Of a DNA stretch of 64,000 bases, positions 56,001 through 62,000 are shown in pieces (the first letter of the stretch is position 1; the number at the start of each line of letters is the position of its first letter). A model generated the notes under the pieces. That model was not told the DNA's origin. It saw nothing but the letters and a program-made list of their open reading frames with translations, and did no database searches. The position numbers and the translations under genes were made by a program. Source of the stretch: Tenacibaculum sp. MAR_2009_124 (GTDB lineage Bacteria; Bacteroidota; Bacteroidia; Flavobacteriales; Flavobacteriaceae); contig NZ_FNSF01000001.1 in the NCBI RefSeq assembly GCF_900105455.1, forward strand, positions 67,001 to 131,000, read 5' to 3'.

Positions 56001-59000
56001 AGCTGAAAATACTTCTGAAGGACATGATCTAGGAATAGCTCACATAGGAGGTCACGAGCGTACGAATTACCCACTTACTTTAAGTGTTGACGACCTAGGA
56101 GTTGATTTCGGATTAACGGTTCAGATAGAAGAGCATATTGATGCGGCTCGAATTATAGATTACATGCAAGAAACTTTAGAGCAATTACTAGAAGGGTTGA
56201 CTTCTGGAGAAGCTATTGAAGTTAGTAGTGCAGCAATCTTACCAAAAGAGGAGTTAGCATTATTAGATACATTCAACAACACTCATGCTGAGTATCCATT
56301 AGATAAAACACTGGTTGATTTATTTGCAGAACAAGTAATTAAATCACCAGAAGCAATAGCTGTTGTTTTTGAAGATGAGACATTAACATTTACTGAGTTA
56401 GACGAGCGTTCAAATCAGTTAGGACATTATCTGCGTGAGCAAGGAGTTACCCCAGATACTTTGGTAGGTATTTGTATTGAGCGAAGCATTGAAATGCTGG
56501 TTAGCATTTTAGGAATCTTGAAATCGGGAGGAGCTTATTTGCCAATTGATCCAGAATATCCAGAAGATCGTATTGAGTATATGGTATCGGATGCTGAGAT
56601 TAAATTGGTATTAACGAGCACAAAAGTTGATTCAGAAGTATTAGGAGATCGTGAAGATGTTACTACAGTTGTATTAGACAGTCAATGGGAAACTATTGAA
56701 AGCTATTCAATAGATGCTTTAGCTCCAGTAGTATCTCCAGAGAATTTGGCTTATGTAATTTATACTTCAGGAAGTACAGGAAAGCCAAAAGGAGTAATGA
56801 ACCAGCACAATGGTATTGTGAACCGTTTATTATGGACGCAATCAGAATACCAATTGACTTCAGAGGACACTATTTTACAAAAAACAACTTTCAGTTTTGA
56901 CGTATCAGTATGGGAATTATTATGGGGAACAATTAGTGGATCGAAATTAGTATTTGCAAAACCAGAAGGACATAAAGATGCACGTTATTTAAAAGAGATT
57001 ATAGAAGAGCACAAAATCACAACAATGCACTTTGTACCATCGATGTTGAGAGTGTTCTTAGAAGGAATAGCCTCAGGAGATTGTGATTCTTTACGTCGTG
57101 TAATTTGTAGTGGAGAAGCCTTACAGGTAGATCATGTAGCCTTATTCAATGAGAAATTCACAGGAGTAGCATTACACAATTTATATGGACCCACGGAAGC
57201 AGCTATTGATGTTAGTTATTGGCCAGTTCCATTAAACAAAGAAATTAGTAATGTATTAATCGGGCGTCCAGTAGCCAATACAAGTTTATATGTACTGGAT
57301 GATTCAATGAACTTAGCACCGATCGGAGTTGCAGGAGAATTATGTATTGGAGGAGTTCAGGTAGCTAGAGGTTATTTAAACAAAGAAGAATTAACCAATG
57401 AGAAATTCATTCCAAACCCATTTAAGGAAGGGGATAGAATTTATAAAACAGGAGATTTAGCCCGTTGGTTACCAGATGGGACAATAGAGTATATTGGAAG
57501 AAAGGATAATCAAGTAAAGATCCGTGGATACAGAATTGAATTAGGAGAAATCGAGAATACATTATCATCATTAGAAAGCATCAGTCAATGTTGTGTGCTA
57601 GCCAAAGAAGATAGTATAGGTAGTAAACGTTTGGTTGCTTATGTAGTTTCAAATGGAGAATTTGATAAAGAAAAGATTCAAAACGAATTAAAGGAGATTC
57701 TTCCAGAATATATGGTTCCTGGATTATGGGTTGAGTTGGAAGCAATGCCATTAACAGTGAATGGTAAATTAGATAGAAAAGCCTTACCAGAACCAGATGG
57801 CTCATTATTATCAACCAAAGAATATGTTGCTCCAAGAAATGAGATGGAATCTCAAATGGTGAGCATTTGGCAAGAAGTATTGGGGCTAGAAAAGGTAGGA
57901 GTTTACGATAACTTCTTTGAATTAGGAGGACATAGTTTACTGGTTGTTCAGTTAATCTCACGTTTACAAAAGCTAGATTTCAATATCGCGGTAAAAGATG
58001 TTTTCTCAAATCCAACGATTGCATCGATGAGTGATAGCGCTTCATCATTATCGTTAATGTATCAAGTTCCAGCGAATGGAGTAACAGAAGATATAGATCA
58101 CATTGTTCCAGCAATGGTTCCTTTATTGGATTTTGCTCAAGAAGATATTGATGCAGTAGTTTCAAAAGTTGAAGGAGGGGTATCGAATATTCAAGATATC
58201 TATCCATTATCACCATTACAAGAAGGGATTTATTTCCATCACTTAATGAGTGATAAAGAACAGGGAGATCCATATGTTTTGTCGAGTCTGTTATCTTTTA
58301 AAGATCAGGAAAAACGAGATACTTTTGTAGAAGCTTTACAATTTGTAGTGAATCGTCATGATGTATTGAGAACATGTTTTGTAAGTGAAGGTTTACCAAA
58401 ATCAGTTCAGGTGGTACAAAGAGAGGCGAAATTATTGGTAGAGCCTCTTACATTTGAAAATACAACAGATATACTATCTAAATTAGAAGAATTACGTATT
58501 CCAGGAAATCAATGGATGGATGTTTCTACAGCACCATTATTAAAATTGAAATCTGCTGATGATTCAAATGATAATACGTACTATTTATTAATTGATCAGC
58601 ATCACTTGATATTAGACCATATTGGTTTAGAAAAAGTGATTGTTGAAATAGAACATTATCTATCAGGAAATAAAGAAAGTCTCCCAACACCAGTATTGTA
58701 TAGAGACTTTATCGGACATACCTTACATTCGCAAGTTACTAACGATAGCGAATCGTATTTCAGAAACTTATTTGAAAGTATTGAAGAGCCAACCTATCCG
58801 TTTGATTTATCAAATGCAAAAGGAAATGCGAATGATATCATAGAATCAAGCATCCTTTTATCAGATGAGTTAAGTAATGAACTTCGAGAGGTTAGTACAA
58901 AATTAGGAATGAGTCCAGCAGTATTATTCCATGCGGCTTATGGACTAGTTGTAGGAAAGTGCAGTAATGCAGATTATGCTATATTCGGATCTTTATTTTC

Positions 59001-62000
59001 GGGACGTTTACAAGGAGCATTGAATTCAGCCGATTCTTTAGGAATGTTTATTAATACGCTACCTTTTTATGTTTCTTTAGAACGAAATGCATCTGATTAC
59101 ATTCAGCAAGTAAAACAAAGATTACAAGATTTATTACCATACGAACAAACGCCATTAACAAATATTCAAGGTTGGAGTGAAATTTCTAATGAAGTTGCCT
59201 TTTTCAGTGCCTTATTAAACTATCGTCATTCACATACAGGAACGGCGGCAGAACAGCATGATAGCGGAGAAGTAGTTGATTTAGGTATAGAACTTATAGG
59301 AGGAAATGAAAGAACGAATTATCCATTTACTTTAAATGTTGACGATTATGGGCAAAGCTTCGGATTAACGGCTCAAATAATAAATAGTATTAATGCTGGC
59401 AGAGTATTGGGTTATATGGAAGAAGCATTAACTCAATTGCTAAAGGCTTTAAAAACAGAAGAAACAGTTTCTGTAAATTCATTAAATGTTTTATCGTTAG
59501 AAGAAGAAAAACAGTTCTTAGAAGTTTTCAATAATACTAAAGTTGATTATCCTAGAGATATAACAATTGTAGATTTATTCGCGGAGCAGGTTGCAAGTGC
59601 TCCAGATGCCATTGCATTAACTTACGAAGGGAAAGAGTTAAGCTATAAAGATTTAGACACAAGGTCTAATCAGTTAGCCCATTATTTAAGAGAGCAAGGA
59701 GTTCAACCAGATACTTTAGTTGGTATTTGTTTAGAACGAGGCTTTGATATGATCGTTGGTATTTTAGGAATCTTAAAGTCTGGAGGAGCCTATGTTCCAG
59801 TGGATCCAGCCTATCCAGAAGATCGAATTGAGTATACACTATCAGATGCAGGAATTAATTTAGTATTAAGTGATGAAGCTAGTAAGGAAGTTTTAAAAGA
59901 TAAAGCTGAGCTGACTATAATTTCTTTAGATGGAGATTGGAACACGATTTCTACATTCTCATCAGAGGCGTTAAATAACGTTATCTCACCAACCAATTTA
60001 GCCTATGTAATTTATACTTCAGGAAGTACAGGAAAACCAAAAGGAGTTTTAATAGAGCATTTAAATGTTGTTCGTTTACTTAAACATGATGAATGTTTGT
60101 TCGACTTCAACTCAAATGATGTTTGGACTTTATTCCATTCTTTCTGTTTTGACTTCTCAGTTTGGGAAATGTATGGAGCCTTATTATTTGGTGGCCGATT
60201 AGTAATCGTTCCAAAGTCAATTTCTAAAGACGCTATGGCTTTTAGCAATTTATTAGTTGAAGAAGGAGTTACGGTATTAAATCAAACACCAAGTTCTTTT
60301 TATACGTTACAAGATCAATACGTATCGATAGCCAATGAGAGTACAATCCGCTATGTTATTTTTGGAGGGGAAGCCCTAAATCCAAGCTATTTAGCACGAT
60401 GGAAACAATCGTATGTGAATAGTAAGCTGATCAACATGTATGGTATCACAGAAACGACAGTTCATGTTACCTACAAAGAAATTACTGATGCTGATGTTAA
60501 CAATTCTATAAGTACTATCGGAACAGCGATTCCAACATTAAGTTGCTATATGGTAGATGATTATTTAAATCTAGTTCCACAAGGAGTTATTGGCGAATTA
60601 TGTGTTGGAGGTAGTGGAGTCGCAAGAGGTTATTTGAACAGAGAGGTTTTAACAAACGAGCGATTTGTTTCCAATCCATTTAGTGATGATACTAATGCTC
60701 GTTTATACAAGTCAGGAGATTTAGGACGTTGGTTACCAGATGGGACGATTGAATATATCGGAAGAAAAGATGCACAGGTTAAGATTCGTGGATACCGCAT
60801 TGAATTAGGAGAAATAGAATCGGTGCTATCAAAAGTAGCAGGCATTCAGAGTAGCTGTGTTTTAGCTAAAGAAGACGGTACTGGAAACAAACGATTAATC
60901 GGATATATAGTTAAAGATGAGTCTTTAAATAAAGAAATAATTCAATCAGAATTAAAAAAGAGTTTACCAGAATATATGGTACCTCAAATATGGATTGAAT
61001 TAGAAGAAATGCCATTAACATCAAATGGTAAACTAGATAAGAAATCACTTCCTGAACCAGATGGAGCTACATTGTCGACAAAAGAATATGTTGCTCCAAG
61101 AAGCTTAATGGAGTCGCAAATAGTTATTATTTGGCAAGAATTACTAGGACTAGAAAAGGTTGGAGTTTATGATAATTTCTTTGAGTTAGGTGGACATAGT
61201 TTATTAGTTGTTCAATTAATATCTCGTTTACAAAAGCTGGATTATTATATTAAAGTTAAAGACATTTTCTCGAATCCAACAATAGCTGAAATTGCAGAAA
61301 AAGTATCTTTAGACGCTTCAGTATACAAAGTTCCAGCAAATGGAATAACTAAGGAGATAGATCGCATTGTACCAGAGATGGTTCCACTATTAGATTTTGA
61401 TCAAGAAGATATTGACAAAGTCGTAGAAAGAATACCAGGAGGAACTGCTAATATTCAGGATATTTATCCATTATCACCTTTACAAGAAGGAATGTATTTC
61501 CATCATTTAATGAGTGATAAAGAAGGGGGAGATCCATATGTTCTGCCATGTTTATTATCATTTTCAGACAAAGACAAGCGAAATGCTTTCATAGAGGCAT
61601 TACAATATGTTGTAAATCGACATGATGTATTACGTACTTCTGTAATTAGTGAAGGATTACCAAGAGCAGTACAAGTTGTACAGAGAGAAGTTGAAGTCTC
61701 TGCGGAGAAATTAACTTTTAATGCATCATCAGATATATTGTCCGAACTAGAAAAGTTAACAACGCCAGGGAATTTATGGATGGATGTTTCAAAAGCTTCA
61801 TTAATACAATTAAAATCGGCAGATGATCCAGCAACAGGTAACTATTATATAATTGTTAATCAACATCACTTGGCATTTGATCATTTCGGATTAGAAAGAA
61901 TTATAGATGAAATTGTAGTATACTTATCTGGAAAAGGAGCAAGTTTACCAACTCCAGTTTTATATAGAGATTTTATCGGGCATTCACTTTATCAGCAGGC

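Larger units (their letters stand above)
48376..56210 (+). repeat. Segmental duplication copy 2 (subunit C modules 7-8 plus next C domain)
   Basis: Partner of the gene A block at 6069-13908. Similarity extends through the third C domain and then stops: the next A domain is Tyr-type in gene A and Ser-type here, so the visible boundary falls near the C-A junction. Confidence 0.85.
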
